Shown here one piece after another: positions 35,605 through 43,997 of a stretch of 64,000 nt of DNA. This DNA is from Ensifer oleiphilus. Lineage in GTDB: Bacteria > Pseudomonadota > Alphaproteobacteria > Rhizobiales > Rhizobiaceae. The notes below the pieces were generated by a model. That model saw only the letters and a program-made list of their open reading frames with translations. It ran no database searches and was not told where the DNA came from. The translations under genes were made by a program, and so were the position numbers. The DNA lies in NCBI RefSeq assembly GCF_013371465.1, contig NZ_JABWDU010000003.1:682001-746000 (forward strand). Reading direction: 5' to 3'. How positions within the stretch are numbered: the stretch's first letter is position 1; every line of letters starts with the position of its first letter.

Positions 35605-37324
35605 TATCAAGGGACGCCCTGACGATCGGGTGCTTCGCCAGCTCGTCGCCGCCCTCTTGTTCGAAGGCGTGGTCGAGGCGCGCCGAAGCGACAGCGACGG
35701 CACCGCGCATTTTCGCTGGACGCTCGCCGACCGCGACTTCCGGTGCGACGCAATCCTCGGTGCATTCGGGCGAATTCGGCCGCTGCCGGGATCGGTGCAA
35801 ATGCAGACGAGCGACGGAAACTGGAACGAGGCGTCGCTCCCGCTTGTGGTTTCGAGCCTGCCCGGCACCGGCATTGCCCGAGCCAAGCTCTTGAACGAGA
35901 TGAAGCAGACGATTGCCTTTTCAGAGTGGAACGACCGCCATCTAGCCACCCGCCCCCGCCGGAAGATGGATTTCGCCGAGCTGGAAGGCGCCATCGACGA
36001 GGGGCATCCCTACCATCCCTGCTACAAGGCGCGCACCGGCTTTTCCCCCGCCGACCATGCGCTCTTCGGCCCGGAGGCCGGCCAGTCGTTTCAGCTCGTC
36101 TGGCTGCTCGTCGCCCGCCGCCATCTGCGCCAGTCACTGCCCGCGGCCGAAGAAGCGTTCTGGCGGGCCGAGATCGGCGCTGAAACCTGGGCTCATCTTC
36201 AGCGCATGCGAGAAAAGCTCGGCGCCTCCACTGAGGATTTCGGGCTGGTGCCGATGCATCCCTGGCAATGGCGCAATCTGAGCGAGACGCTCGCCTCCGG
36301 CTGGATCGCAGCCGGTGACGTCCATTGCCTCGGCCCTGCCGGCGACCACTACACGGCCACGCAATCGGTGCGCTCCTTGCTCAACCGGGACCGACCGCTG
36401 GCAGCCAGCATCAAGCTGCCACTCAACATCGTCAACACGTCCTCGCGGCGCATCCTCGAGCCGCACTCGGTCTGCACGGCGCCGGTCATCTCCCGCTGGA
36501 TCGGCGAGATCGTCGTGTCTGACCCGGTGTTTGACGAAGATTATCCCCTGACCGTCCTGCAGGAATATGCCGGCATCATCGCCGATGCCGACGAGCCGCT
36601 GGCGGGACAAGTGGGTGCGATATGGCGAGAGAGTGCCGAGGCAAAGCTTTCGGCCGGAGAAGCCGTCATTCCCTTCACCGCGTTGATGATGATGGAGACG
36701 GACGGGCGGCCCTTTGCCGACCACTGGATCAGGCGGTTCGGCCTGATGCCGTGGATTAACCGGCTGCTCGAGGTCGTCGTCCTGCCCGTCTGGCATCTGC
36801 TCGTTTATCACGGCATCGCCGTCGAGGCCCATGGCCAGAACATGCTGCTCGTCCACCGCGACGGTTGGCCGGTGCGGTTGATCCTGCGAGATTTTCACGA
36901 GAGTATCGAGTTCTCACTCGCGTTCCTGCGCGAACCGGAGAAGGCGCCCGATTTTCTGTCTCTGCATCCGTCCTACCGCGATGCCGAGCCGGACCAGTTC
37001 TACTGGACGGATAATCTGGATCAGCTGCGCGAACTGGTGATGGACACGCTGTTCGTGTACAACTTGAGCGAAATCAGCCACCTTCTCGCCCATTGTTACG
37101 CCCTTGGCGAACCGCTGTTCTGGCAGCGGGTCGACAGCCTGCTGGCATCCTACCCGCACAGGCACGGCATGGTTGGCAGGCAGGCACAACTCGGCCACGA
37201 CAAGCCCGAAATCCTCACCGAATCCCTGATGACGAGGAAGCTTTTCGCGCGCAAGCCGGAGTACCACCACGTGGTGCTCAATGCGCTCGCCGCGGACAAG
37301 CTTCAACGAAAGAGAAAGCCATGA
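35588..37324 (+). CDS. asbB: NIS siderophore synthetase, AsbB-like (second condensation)
   Basis: This second IucA/IucC-family synthetase has 578 residues and all the strong family motifs: GHPYHPCYKARTGFS, VPMHPWQWRN, TATQSVRSLLNRDRPLAASIKLPLNIVN (read in parts), and YHGIAVEAHGQNMLLVHRDG. In petrobactin synthesis AsbB attaches the second spermidine or dihydroxybenzoyl-spermidine arm to the citrate core. It overlaps the end of the AsbA-like gene and itself ends in an ATGA overlap with the ligase gene, so translation is coupled. The two synthetases are clearly paralogous but diverged, as expected for two different condensations. Confidence 0.9.
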   Translation: MPLPLDIKGRPDDRVLRQLVAALLFEGVVEARRSDSDGTAHFRWTLADRDFRCDAILGAFGRIRPLPGSVQMQTSDGNWNEASLPLVVSSLPGTGIARAKLLNEMKQTIAFSEWNDRHLATRPRRKMDFAELEGAIDEGHPYHPCYKARTGFSPADHALFGPEAGQSFQLVWLLVARRHLRQSLPAAEEAFWRAEIGAETWAHLQRMREKLGASTEDFGLVPMHPWQWRNLSETLASGWIAAGDVHCLGPAGDHYTATQSVRSLLNRDRPLAASIKLPLNIVNTSSRRILEPHSVCTAPVISRWIGEIVVSDPVFDEDYPLTVLQEYAGIIADADEPLAGQVGAIWRESAEAKLSAGEAVIPFTALMMMETDGRPFADHWIRRFGLMPWINRLLEVVVLPVWHLLVYHGIAVEAHGQNMLLVHRDGWPVRLILRDFHESIEFSLAFLREPEKAPDFLSLHPSYRDAEPDQFYWTDNLDQLRELVMDTLFVYNLSEISHLLAHCYALGEPLFWQRVDSLLASYPHRHGMVGRQAQLGHDKPEILTESLMTRKLFARKPEYHHVVLNALAADKLQRKRKP

Positions 37325-38601
37325 TCCGCATCGACGACAGGCTCTATGACCGCGCCTATTTCAACGAGACATCCGCCCGCCTGGCTGGGCGAATCGGCCT
37401 GAAAGACCGCGACGACGGACGCTACGCGGTCTGCTTTACAGAAACCGTCGACTGGCTGGCATTATTCTTCGCCATCCGCAAGGCAGGCGCGAGTGTGTTG
37501 CCGATCCACCCGGCTACACCCTATGCCGCAGCGCGCAAGCTTGCGATCGGCGCCGGCTGCGACTGGCTGTTCTATAACAGCCTGACGGCGGAAGCGCTGG
37601 AACGGCCGGCGAATATCTCGCCCGTCGGCACACTTCTGCAGATGAGTTCCGGCACGACGGGCGCGCCAAAATGTGTGGCGCGAAGCTGGGAAGATATCGA
37701 CGCCGAGATCGGAAGCTACATCGCCACCTTCCGCGAGCCGGCGGACATGACGCCGGTCGTCGCCTGCCCGACCACCCATTCTTACGGTCTGATCTGCGGT
37801 ATCCTGGTGGCGCTCAAGCGCGGCCAGACACCTGTTGTGGTCAACACCGCCAATCCGAAATACCTCCTGAAGATCCTGCGCGAAACCGAGAGGCCACTGC
37901 TCTACTCCTCGCCAGCCATCCTTCACACGCTTGCCCGGCTTCTGCCGGAGGGCGAACGGATCCACGCGACGATGACATCAGGCACCCTTCTGCCGGACCC
38001 CTGGTTCGCCCAGATCAGGGCGAAGAGCCGGCACATGTTCCAGCAATATGGTTGCTCGGAAGCTGGATGCATCGCCATCAATCCTGACGTTACCGCCGCC
38101 GGCGAGATAGGCTTCGTGCTGCCGCATCTTCTGCCGCAGACAGGCAGCAGTGCCGAGCGTGCCGGTGAGATCGTCGTGACGAAGGACGATGGCATCGCCA
38201 TCCACACCCGCGATCTCGGCTATCGCCGCGATGACGGCATGCTGGTCTTCGTGTCGCGCATGGACGACATGATCAATGTCTCTGGCCTCAACGTCTACCC
38301 CCGCGACGTCGAGGATGCGGTGATGGCGATGCCAGGCGTCAGCGATGCCGTTGCCTTCCGCATGGGCGACCGTTTCGCCGGCGAGCGGGTCGCGCTGTTG
38401 TTCAGCAGCGACGAAACGGTTGCGCCGCGGGCGATCCGCGAATGGTGCATCCAGCACCTCGCCAGCCATCAACTGCCGATGGACATCCGCCAGGTCGATG
38501 CCATCCCGCGGCAAGCGAACGGCAAGATAAGCCGCCGCGAGGTGGCAGCGCGCCACGCCGCCGGCGAGTTCGTGAAACCGATCTCCGGAGCAGCGTTATG
38601 A
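37321..38601 (+). CDS. asbC: 3,4-dihydroxybenzoate-AMP ligase, AsbC-like
   Basis: The 426-residue protein is an ANL-superfamily adenylating enzyme. The P-loop is MSSGTTGAPKCVARSW, the adenine-site region is QYGCSEAG, and the hinge is SRMDDMINVSGLNVYPRDVE. The C-terminal catalytic lysine lies in PRQANGKISRREV. It is shorter than most acyl-CoA ligases and close to AsbC of Bacillus, which activates 3,4-dihydroxybenzoate as its AMP ester and loads it on the AsbD carrier. The start ATG overlaps the previous stop (ATGA), and the stop overlaps the next start in the same way. Acid specificity is inferred from the dehydratase gene in the operon. Confidence 0.88.
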   Translation: MIRIDDRLYDRAYFNETSARLAGRIGLKDRDDGRYAVCFTETVDWLALFFAIRKAGASVLPIHPATPYAAARKLAIGAGCDWLFYNSLTAEALERPANISPVGTLLQMSSGTTGAPKCVARSWEDIDAEIGSYIATFREPADMTPVVACPTTHSYGLICGILVALKRGQTPVVVNTANPKYLLKILRETERPLLYSSPAILHTLARLLPEGERIHATMTSGTLLPDPWFAQIRAKSRHMFQQYGCSEAGCIAINPDVTAAGEIGFVLPHLLPQTGSSAERAGEIVVTKDDGIAIHTRDLGYRRDDGMLVFVSRMDDMINVSGLNVYPRDVEDAVMAMPGVSDAVAFRMGDRFAGERVALLFSSDETVAPRAIREWCIQHLASHQLPMDIRQVDAIPRQANGKISRREVAARHAAGEFVKPISGAAL

Positions 38602-39923
38602 CCAGCGACGAAACCCTGCAAGCAATCCACACGGTCCTCAGCGAGCAGATGATGCATCCGCATCTCGACGGCTTCGGCCCGGAGGCACGGCTTAACGAAG
38701 ACCTCTATCTGGATTCCGTCCTGATCCTGCAGATCTTCCTCAATCTGGAGCTGGAATACGGGTTGAGCGTTCCCGAAGCGGCGATCGCCCGCCAGGATGT
38801 CCAGACCGTCGCCGACCTCGTCGCCCTCTACCAGCCGAAGGCTGTGGCGACCGTCGTCCCGTCGTTTCCGCTGACCGGCGGCACGACCGACGAGGGCGTG
38901 CATGGCGAGGCCTATTACGACATCAAGGTGCATTGCTTCGTCAGCTGCGTCTGCGACGGGCTGAAGCGGCAGGGCCTCGATCACCGGCCGTTCTACTTCG
39001 GCGTCTGGGACGCGAAATTCGCGCTCAGCGACCGCTTCCAGTTGCTTTATCACGCACCCGACATCACCCAGGAATTCTTCCGTGCGTGGTTTCAGCGGCT
39101 CTACGGCGTTGCCGTCCGCGAATGGTACGACCCTGACATCAGCAAGAGCGAAAATCTCGCCGTGATGCTCGATCTCGTCCGTCGGCGCACATACACCGGG
39201 TCAGTCATGGTCATGCTCGACATGTTCCACCTGCCGGAGCGCGAGAACAAGTTCAACCAGAACCCCTTCCCGCACTACCTCATGCTGCAGGAAACTGCCG
39301 ATCCCGACACATGGTTCGTGCACGATCCCGATTACCGCTGGGAAGGCGAGATCGCCCGGGACAAAGTGATCCATGCGGTCATGCAGCCAACAGTCGGCGG
39401 CGGCTATGTCTTTGACAATGCCGAGACCCGAGCCCCAGCGGCCAAAGACCTCAAGGCCTATTTCGACGCTTGCTTCGTCAAGAGCAGCAATCCGCTTGCC
39501 GACGCGGTGCGCGAGATCGTCACAGCGCATCTGGAGGGACGCGGCGGCGTTACCCTCGCCGATCTGACTGCGGCCGTGCGCGAACTGCCCATCATCACCA
39601 TCCGCAAATACGCTTACGAGCATGGCTTTGCCTTTTTCTGGCGGGCTTTGAAGCTGCCGGCGCGTGAATTCGAAGGCTGGTGCGAAGAGATCGAGGCCCT
39701 GGTCCAGGCGCTGAAAACGCTGCACTACGACTGCATGAAGCTGAGCCAGACCGGCGAGCGCGCATTGGCCGCTCCGGTTTTCGAGCGGCTGGCGGAAGCA
39801 GACCGGATCGAGACGAAGCTGAAAGGCAAGCTGGCAGAAATCTTCGATCTCTGGTGCGACCAGAACGTTGCTGCCGATATCTCCCTGCTGAATAAGTCCA
39901 TGCTGAAGAGGGTTGCGCGATGA
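38598..39923 (+). CDS. fused aryl carrier protein and AsbE-type condensing enzyme
   Basis: This 441-residue protein joins two functions that are separate genes in Bacillus asbD and asbE. Residues 1-80 are a carrier domain: helix I, then NEDLYLDSVLILQIFLNLE with Ser40 as the likely phosphopantetheine site, then TVADLVALYQ. After a short linker (about 80-100), residues ~105-441 match AsbE, which transfers the dihydroxybenzoyl group from the carrier to spermidine or its citrate adduct. Visible AsbE features include YYDIKVHCFVSCVCDGLKRQG and HDPDYRWEG. No frameshift or internal ribosome site interrupts it, so the fusion is real in this sequence. It overlaps both neighbours by 4 nt. Confidence 0.85.
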   Translation: MTSDETLQAIHTVLSEQMMHPHLDGFGPEARLNEDLYLDSVLILQIFLNLELEYGLSVPEAAIARQDVQTVADLVALYQPKAVATVVPSFPLTGGTTDEGVHGEAYYDIKVHCFVSCVCDGLKRQGLDHRPFYFGVWDAKFALSDRFQLLYHAPDITQEFFRAWFQRLYGVAVREWYDPDISKSENLAVMLDLVRRRTYTGSVMVMLDMFHLPERENKFNQNPFPHYLMLQETADPDTWFVHDPDYRWEGEIARDKVIHAVMQPTVGGGYVFDNAETRAPAAKDLKAYFDACFVKSSNPLADAVREIVTAHLEGRGGVTLADLTAAVRELPIITIRKYAYEHGFAFFWRALKLPAREFEGWCEEIEALVQALKTLHYDCMKLSQTGERALAAPVFERLAEADRIETKLKGKLAEIFDLWCDQNVAADISLLNKSMLKRVAR

Positions 39924-40768
39924 ACATCTCCTTGTGCACGATCACGTTCCGTCATCATCTGATGTCGCTCGGCGAAATCGCCGCCTGGGCACAATCCAAC
40001 GATTTCCAGGGCATCGAGCTCTGGGGGGCGCATGCGCGCAATCTGGCGCAACAGCCCGACCGCAACGCCGACTGGCTCGACACCTTCGGGCTGAAGGTGC
40101 CGATGATCAGCGACTATCTGCCGCTCGACGCCGACCCGGAAACGCTCAGGCACAAGACCGTTGAGCTCTGCAGGCTCGCCCGCCGCTGGCGGACCCGCAA
40201 GATCCGCACCTTCGCCGGCAGCCGCGGCAGTCTCTGCGTCTCCAGTGAGGAGCGGCAGCTGATCGCGCAGCGGCTGAGAGAGATATGCGCGATCACTGCC
40301 GGCTACGGCATTCAACTGCTGGCGGAGACGCATCCGAAGACGCTGGCTGACACTGCAGCCTCGACATTACGCCTCATCGAGGAGGTCGATCACCCCGCCT
40401 TCGCGATCAATTTCGATACGCTCCACGTCTGGGAAGGCGGCGACGACCCCATCGTCATCCATCGGCAGATGAAACCGCATATCCGCCACTACCATCTGAA
40501 GAACGTTTGCGACCGATCGGACCTCCCGGTTTTCGAGCCGGCCAACGTCTACGCCGCTGCCGGCCGCCGCGACGGCATGACCCCATTGTTCGAAGGTACG
40601 CTCAACTATGTCGATTTTCTCCTGGAGATCGAGGAGGACGGACAGGTCGATGCATCGCTGGAATGGTTCGGCAATGATTGCCTCGACATTCTTCGACGCG
40701 ACCGCCGACAGGTGCGTCGTGTGATCGAGGGACGCGAGCCCGTTCGACGCACAGTCAACTTTTTGTGA
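39920..40768 (+). CDS. asbF: 3-dehydroshikimate dehydratase, AsbF-like
   Basis: The 282-residue TIM-barrel enzyme of the xylose-isomerase-like family makes 3,4-dihydroxybenzoate from 3-dehydroshikimate. The four metal ligands expected for AsbF can be placed: Glu136 (LLAETHP), Asp166 (INFDTLHVWE), His192 (RHYHLKN) and Glu248 (ASLEWFG). Length and spacing agree with Bacillus AsbF (about 280 residues). Its presence is the best evidence that the operon makes a 3,4-catecholate, not the usual 2,3-catecholate. It is the last gene of the operon, overlaps the fusion gene by 4 nt, and is followed by a strong terminator. Confidence 0.9.
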   Translation: MNISLCTITFRHHLMSLGEIAAWAQSNDFQGIELWGAHARNLAQQPDRNADWLDTFGLKVPMISDYLPLDADPETLRHKTVELCRLARRWRTRKIRTFAGSRGSLCVSSEERQLIAQRLREICAITAGYGIQLLAETHPKTLADTAASTLRLIEEVDHPAFAINFDTLHVWEGGDDPIVIHRQMKPHIRHYHLKNVCDRSDLPVFEPANVYAAAGRRDGMTPLFEGTLNYVDFLLEIEEDGQVDASLEWFGNDCLDILRRDRRQVRRVIEGREPVRRTVNFL

Positions 40769-40807
40769 TCGAACGGGGGATCATCGACTCTGGCCGATGC
40801 ACCCGAC

Positions 40808-40848
40808 AAAAAAATGGCCCTGGCTGTATATGCCCGGGCCCATTTTTT
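40808..40848 (+). terminator. Rho-independent terminator of the siderophore operon
   Basis: AAAAAATGG followed by CCCTGG pairs with CCCGGG and CCATTTTTT, with one mismatch and one bulge, around a 9-nt loop. A T-rich tail continues beyond it. It lies 40 nt after the dehydratase stop. Confidence 0.88.
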
Positions 40849-41194
40849 GTTTGTTGTTTTCGTATGGAAAATTCTTAATTGATATCGTTTTGAAGCACCG
40901 AAATACTGCCTCGTTCGCCGCTTTGCTCATTTTAGTCTTGAGGCGGACGAGCTGTGCTTTACCTCGCTACTGTGGCGATCTCTCCGATGAAAATCAATCA
41001 ACTTTTATGGGGTAATTTTTCATAGTCCGCGATGGGCGGCTGGTCCGCTGGACCGGTTCGCTGGATTTGCGCCCTGGCCGTCACCGGCCTGGGGGCGCCG
41101 CGCGCTTGGGCGAATATCTCTCCGTTGCCCATGGCCGCGCGGCCTGTGTTTACCGGAACTGACCTGTCCCGTTGCCAGCGTCCTTGCCCCGTCA
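40849..41194. other. no supported gene
   Basis: This AT-rich stretch after the operon terminator changes to GC-rich sequence near 41030. A 12-codon frame starting MKINQLLWGNFS near 40988 has no ribosome site. I see no gene. Confidence 0.4.
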
Positions 41195-41216
41195 GATCGC
41201 TAAAGAATCTAACAGC
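41195..41216 (+). promoter_or_regulatory. conserved upstream element, copy 2
   Basis: This is the second copy of the 22-base element also found at 32077-32098 (20 of 22 identical, starting GATCGCTAAA). Here it lies 82 nt upstream of the Cys-rich small protein gene. Confidence 0.5.
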
Positions 41217-41276
41217 GCCGCTGCAGCGCAAGTGATTTTCTCCTGTGGTCGAAATCAAAAAGAGGAAACGAAGACG

Positions 41277-41438
41277 ATGACCCAGAAAACCTGTGCAGCC
41301 TGCGACTGCGAACTCGACCAGAACAGCATCAAGGTCAAGCTTGGTGGCAAGACGGTGGAAGTCTGTTGCGAGGAATGCGCCGCCGCCATCGGCGAAGCGG
41401 AAACCGCAAGACAGTCGGCCGCTTCCGCCGGAAAGTGA
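41277..41438 (+). CDS. small cysteine-rich metal-binding-like protein (TRASH/YHS type)
   Basis: This 53-residue protein has two cysteine clusters, CAACDC near the N-terminus and VCCEEC at about residues 29-34, around a short beta hairpin (IKVKLGGKTVEV). The layout resembles TRASH or YHS metal-binding modules that bind Zn, Cu or other soft metals. GAGG lies about 12 nt before the ATG. A perfect 15-bp hairpin follows the stop directly. It may act in metal handling, but no partner gene is adjacent. Confidence 0.72.
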   Translation: MTQKTCAACDCELDQNSIKVKLGGKTVEVCCEECAAAIGEAETARQSAASAGK

Positions 41439-41474
41439 TGAAAATTCCGGGCGTCATGGCGCCCGGAATTTTCA
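41439..41474 (+). terminator. terminator hairpin with 15-bp perfect stem
   Basis: TGAAAATTCCGGGCG (41439-41453) and CGCCCGGAATTTTCA (41460-41474) form a perfect stem with a 6-nt loop, beginning directly after the stop codon of the Cys-rich gene. The AT-rich base gives a T-tract on both strands, so it can also serve the convergent YceH gene. Confidence 0.82.
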
Positions 41475-41519
41475 TTGACCGCCGACCTTAGCAAGGCAGC
41501 AATTGCGTGTTGCCTGCAA

Positions 41520-42170
41520 TCAATTTCCCTTGAGAGCGGCAACTTCCGCCTGGAGGATCGCAACTGTCTCTTCAAGAGTCCGCAGGCGCTGCTCCAGTTC
41601 GGAAAGACCGGTACCGCCAAACGAGGTTGCGCCCGGCGCGGCGGTGGCCGCCTGATCGACCTCGCCGCACAGGAGATGTGCAAACCGGTCCTCACGCTGG
41701 CCGGCGCCGCGGTTCAGCTGCACGATGAGCGGGGGCCGGCGCCCAATCATTAGATCGAGATTGTCCTTGAGATCTTCAACGGACTGGAAGCGTGCCATGC
41801 GCTCGCTGCGGGACCAAAGCTCATAGGCCGTCTGCGGACCGCGCAGCAACAACAGCCCGAGCACGACGATTTGCGGCGACGTCAGCGAAAACCGGTTGGC
41901 GGCCAGATGTTCGTAGCGCTCGACGCGCGAAGCGAAGGCCTGACGGACCAGTCCCTTCTGGGAGAGCGAGTTGAGCGCGCGATGCACGTCCGCCTGTTCC
42001 AGCGCCATCACCGGATCGCGCGCCGTCTTCTGGTTGGCGGCGGAATGGAGGGAGTTGAGCGTCAGCGGATAGACGTCAGGCGTGGTTTCCTTCTTCTCGA
42101 TCAGACAGCCAAGAACGCGCGCTTCGATCGCATTGAGTTCAGGGAAATCGGTGTCTGGATTGGTGTTCAT
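41520..42170 (-). CDS. YceH/DUF480 family protein (UPF0502)
   Basis: This protein of about 216 residues matches the YceH family. It has the opening ARVLGCLIEKKETTPDVYPLTLNSL, a double winged-helix body with QPVMALEQADVHRAL-like and ALNSLSQKGLVRQ segments, and a C-terminal coiled coil (LSELEQRLRTLEETVAILQAEVAAL). Its function is unknown in general; the fold suggests DNA binding. ATG 42170 is preferred, and a GTG at 42185 is also in frame. Confidence 0.88.
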   Translation of the reverse strand: MNTNPDTDFPELNAIEARVLGCLIEKKETTPDVYPLTLNSLHSAANQKTARDPVMALEQADVHRALNSLSQKGLVRQAFASRVERYEHLAANRFSLTSPQIVVLGLLLLRGPQTAYELWSRSERMARFQSVEDLKDNLDLMIGRRPPLIVQLNRGAGQREDRFAHLLCGEVDQAATAAPGATSFGGTGLSELEQRLRTLEETVAILQAEVAALKGN

Positions 42171-42601
42171 AAGCTCACTCTTCACGGCACGAGTTCAATG
42201 GCAGCGCGAGTTCTCCGACCGGAATGATCTTGCCTCGTCCACCCATCTTGGGGCGAACGCTCGGAAATCTCCAGCCGGCCGAACCGCGTCCCTCGATAGA
42301 CCGTTGCGCGACCAAGGCCAAGTTGCTTTGCGCTTGCCACGGTCGATATCTGGTCTGCGACGACCGCCGTCAGGCGCCGGGGAGAGGCCCATACCTCGCC
42401 TTGTATTTATTTCATCAACCAGGGTCGGGCCGTTTAACCGATCACGATTGCGCCGCAGTTCGCGTCGATACGGTGCCGGTCAATTTCAAGCTGATTCCAC
42501 TCACTGCCCTCCCTTGCCTCACGTCGCCAGATCGCCAGCGGTTACCCAAGCGGGACCGCCGCCGCAGCGGTCGGCGACGCCTCTCGAAACCAAGTTCACA
42601 G
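42171..42601. other. no supported gene
   Basis: These 431 bases lie between divergent genes. The frame of the following gene stays open upstream, but the encoded stretch is Arg/Pro-rich with no ribosome site. I see no other feature. Confidence 0.4.
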
Positions 42602-43762
42602 ATGCCTCCCATGCCCCGTGTTACGAAAAGGGTCGTCCTGCATTTTCCGGGCTTTGAGCCCTTCGATGCGGAAGCACACCGCCTGCGCTATCAGCGTTCG
42701 GCACGACAAAGCGCCACGGCGTGGGAGTTCAAATCCGATGTGGGACCCTTGGTCAGAACGAGGCAGGCGGCGCATTTCGATGTCGATTGCGCCGGGTCGG
42801 ACTGGCAGACGTCGAGCCGTATCCATGTTTTCGATCACGATGTGCTCGTCGGCGCCTTGAACCGTCGACCGTTGGTGCGCCGGCTGGCAGGGGGATTTGC
42901 CAGCGCGCTGCATGTGGCGTTCAGCGGCGGGCTTTGCAGTTACTTTCGTCATGCCTGGCGCTTCGGCCTGTTCTTCCTGTTCCCCTTCCTGCTGGCCGGC
43001 CTGATGACGGTCGCCGCCCTTGTCGTCGCATTCTTACCGCGCGCGTTGGACCTCTCCTCCTGGAATCTCCTTTGGAGCGTGCCGCTGGCAGCGCTTCTGG
43101 TCCGGCAGGTCCTGCTGCCGGTCGCGGCGAAGTTCCACACGCTGCACCTGTTTGCCGACTGGGAAATGGCCGTTGCCTTGGCGAGATTGGATCGGCCCGA
43201 TTTCAATCGATGGCTCGAAACCTGCGTGGACGGCGCCCGCGAAGCGTTCAGCGAAGGGGCCGACGAGTATCTGATCAGCGCGCACAGCATGGGTGCAAGC
43301 GTCGCCGCGCATGTCATCGGCATGTTGATCGAGCGGCACCCGGATATTCTGGCAGGCAAGCGGGTGGTGTTCGCAACGCTTGGCGGCGCCATCCTGCAAT
43401 GCGCGCTGATGCGACCGGCAGAGGCCCTTCGCGCTCGCGTCGGGGCCATCGCCCGCGCCAAGGAAGTCTTCTGGTTCGAGGTGCAGTGCCTGACGGATGT
43501 GGTCAACTTCTACAAGACGCGTGTCGCCACTCTGACCGGGCACCCCCAGGAAAAGCAGCCCTCCATCGCCTATATCAAGGTCAAGCACATGCTGTCGGCC
43601 GACCGCTACCGTAAGATCAGACGCACTTTCCTGCGCGTGCATCGTCAGTATGTCCTCGGCCCAGACGTTCGCGCATCCTTCGATTTTACCCTGCTGACCG
43701 CAGGTCCGCTTCCGGCGGCAGCGTTTGCGAGCTTCTCGAGAACGAACATGCCGGCCCTGTGA
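42602..43762 (+). CDS. membrane-anchored alpha/beta hydrolase-like protein
   Basis: This protein of about 386 residues begins with a soluble strand (RVVLHFPGFEPFDAEAHRLRY). Two or more hydrophobic helices in the middle (RFGLFFLFPFLLAGLMTVAALVVAFL and LWSVPLAALLVRQVLLPVA) follow, and then a serine-hydrolase-like elbow in YLISAHSMGASVAAHVIG. Neighbouring strands (GKRVVFATLGGAIL) support an alpha/beta-hydrolase core split by the membrane segment. The substrate is unknown. The start is uncertain, since no good ribosome site is seen. Confidence 0.68.
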   Translation: MPPMPRVTKRVVLHFPGFEPFDAEAHRLRYQRSARQSATAWEFKSDVGPLVRTRQAAHFDVDCAGSDWQTSSRIHVFDHDVLVGALNRRPLVRRLAGGFASALHVAFSGGLCSYFRHAWRFGLFFLFPFLLAGLMTVAALVVAFLPRALDLSSWNLLWSVPLAALLVRQVLLPVAAKFHTLHLFADWEMAVALARLDRPDFNRWLETCVDGAREAFSEGADEYLISAHSMGASVAAHVIGMLIERHPDILAGKRVVFATLGGAILQCALMRPAEALRARVGAIARAKEVFWFEVQCLTDVVNFYKTRVATLTGHPQEKQPSIAYIKVKHMLSADRYRKIRRTFLRVHRQYVLGPDVRASFDFTLLTAGPLPAAAFASFSRTNMPAL

Positions 43763-43975
43763 CGGTCGGCACCTCTTGATCATTGCCGTCAGAGCCAGGG
43801 TTATTTTCGCGGACCTGGCGGCAGCCGCGTCTGTTTCGATTTTGACCGGCTTTTGCGGGGCATGACGATGCCGCGACGATCACGCGCGCCGGCAACAGGA
43901 TCGCACCCGATTGCTCAAGTGAACATCGAGTGACCACGCAGAGTTGATCCGAAGGGCGGGGAGAAGTATTTATCG

Positions 43976-43983
43976 TGTCGACA
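43976..43983. promoter_or_regulatory. GntR operator-like palindrome TGTCGACA
   Basis: The 8-bp palindrome TGTCGACA lies 14 nt upstream of the GntR start codon. The same core sits in the middle of the large palindrome at 44707-44740. It fits an FCD-type GntR site and suggests autoregulation. Confidence 0.5.
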
Positions 43984-43997
43984 TAAGGATTCTTGAC

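Noticed and set aside
40988-41026. A 12-codon frame (MKINQLLWGNFS) as a possible leader peptide
   Set aside because: It has no ribosome site and no codon run typical of attenuation, and no attenuator structure lies in front of the next gene.
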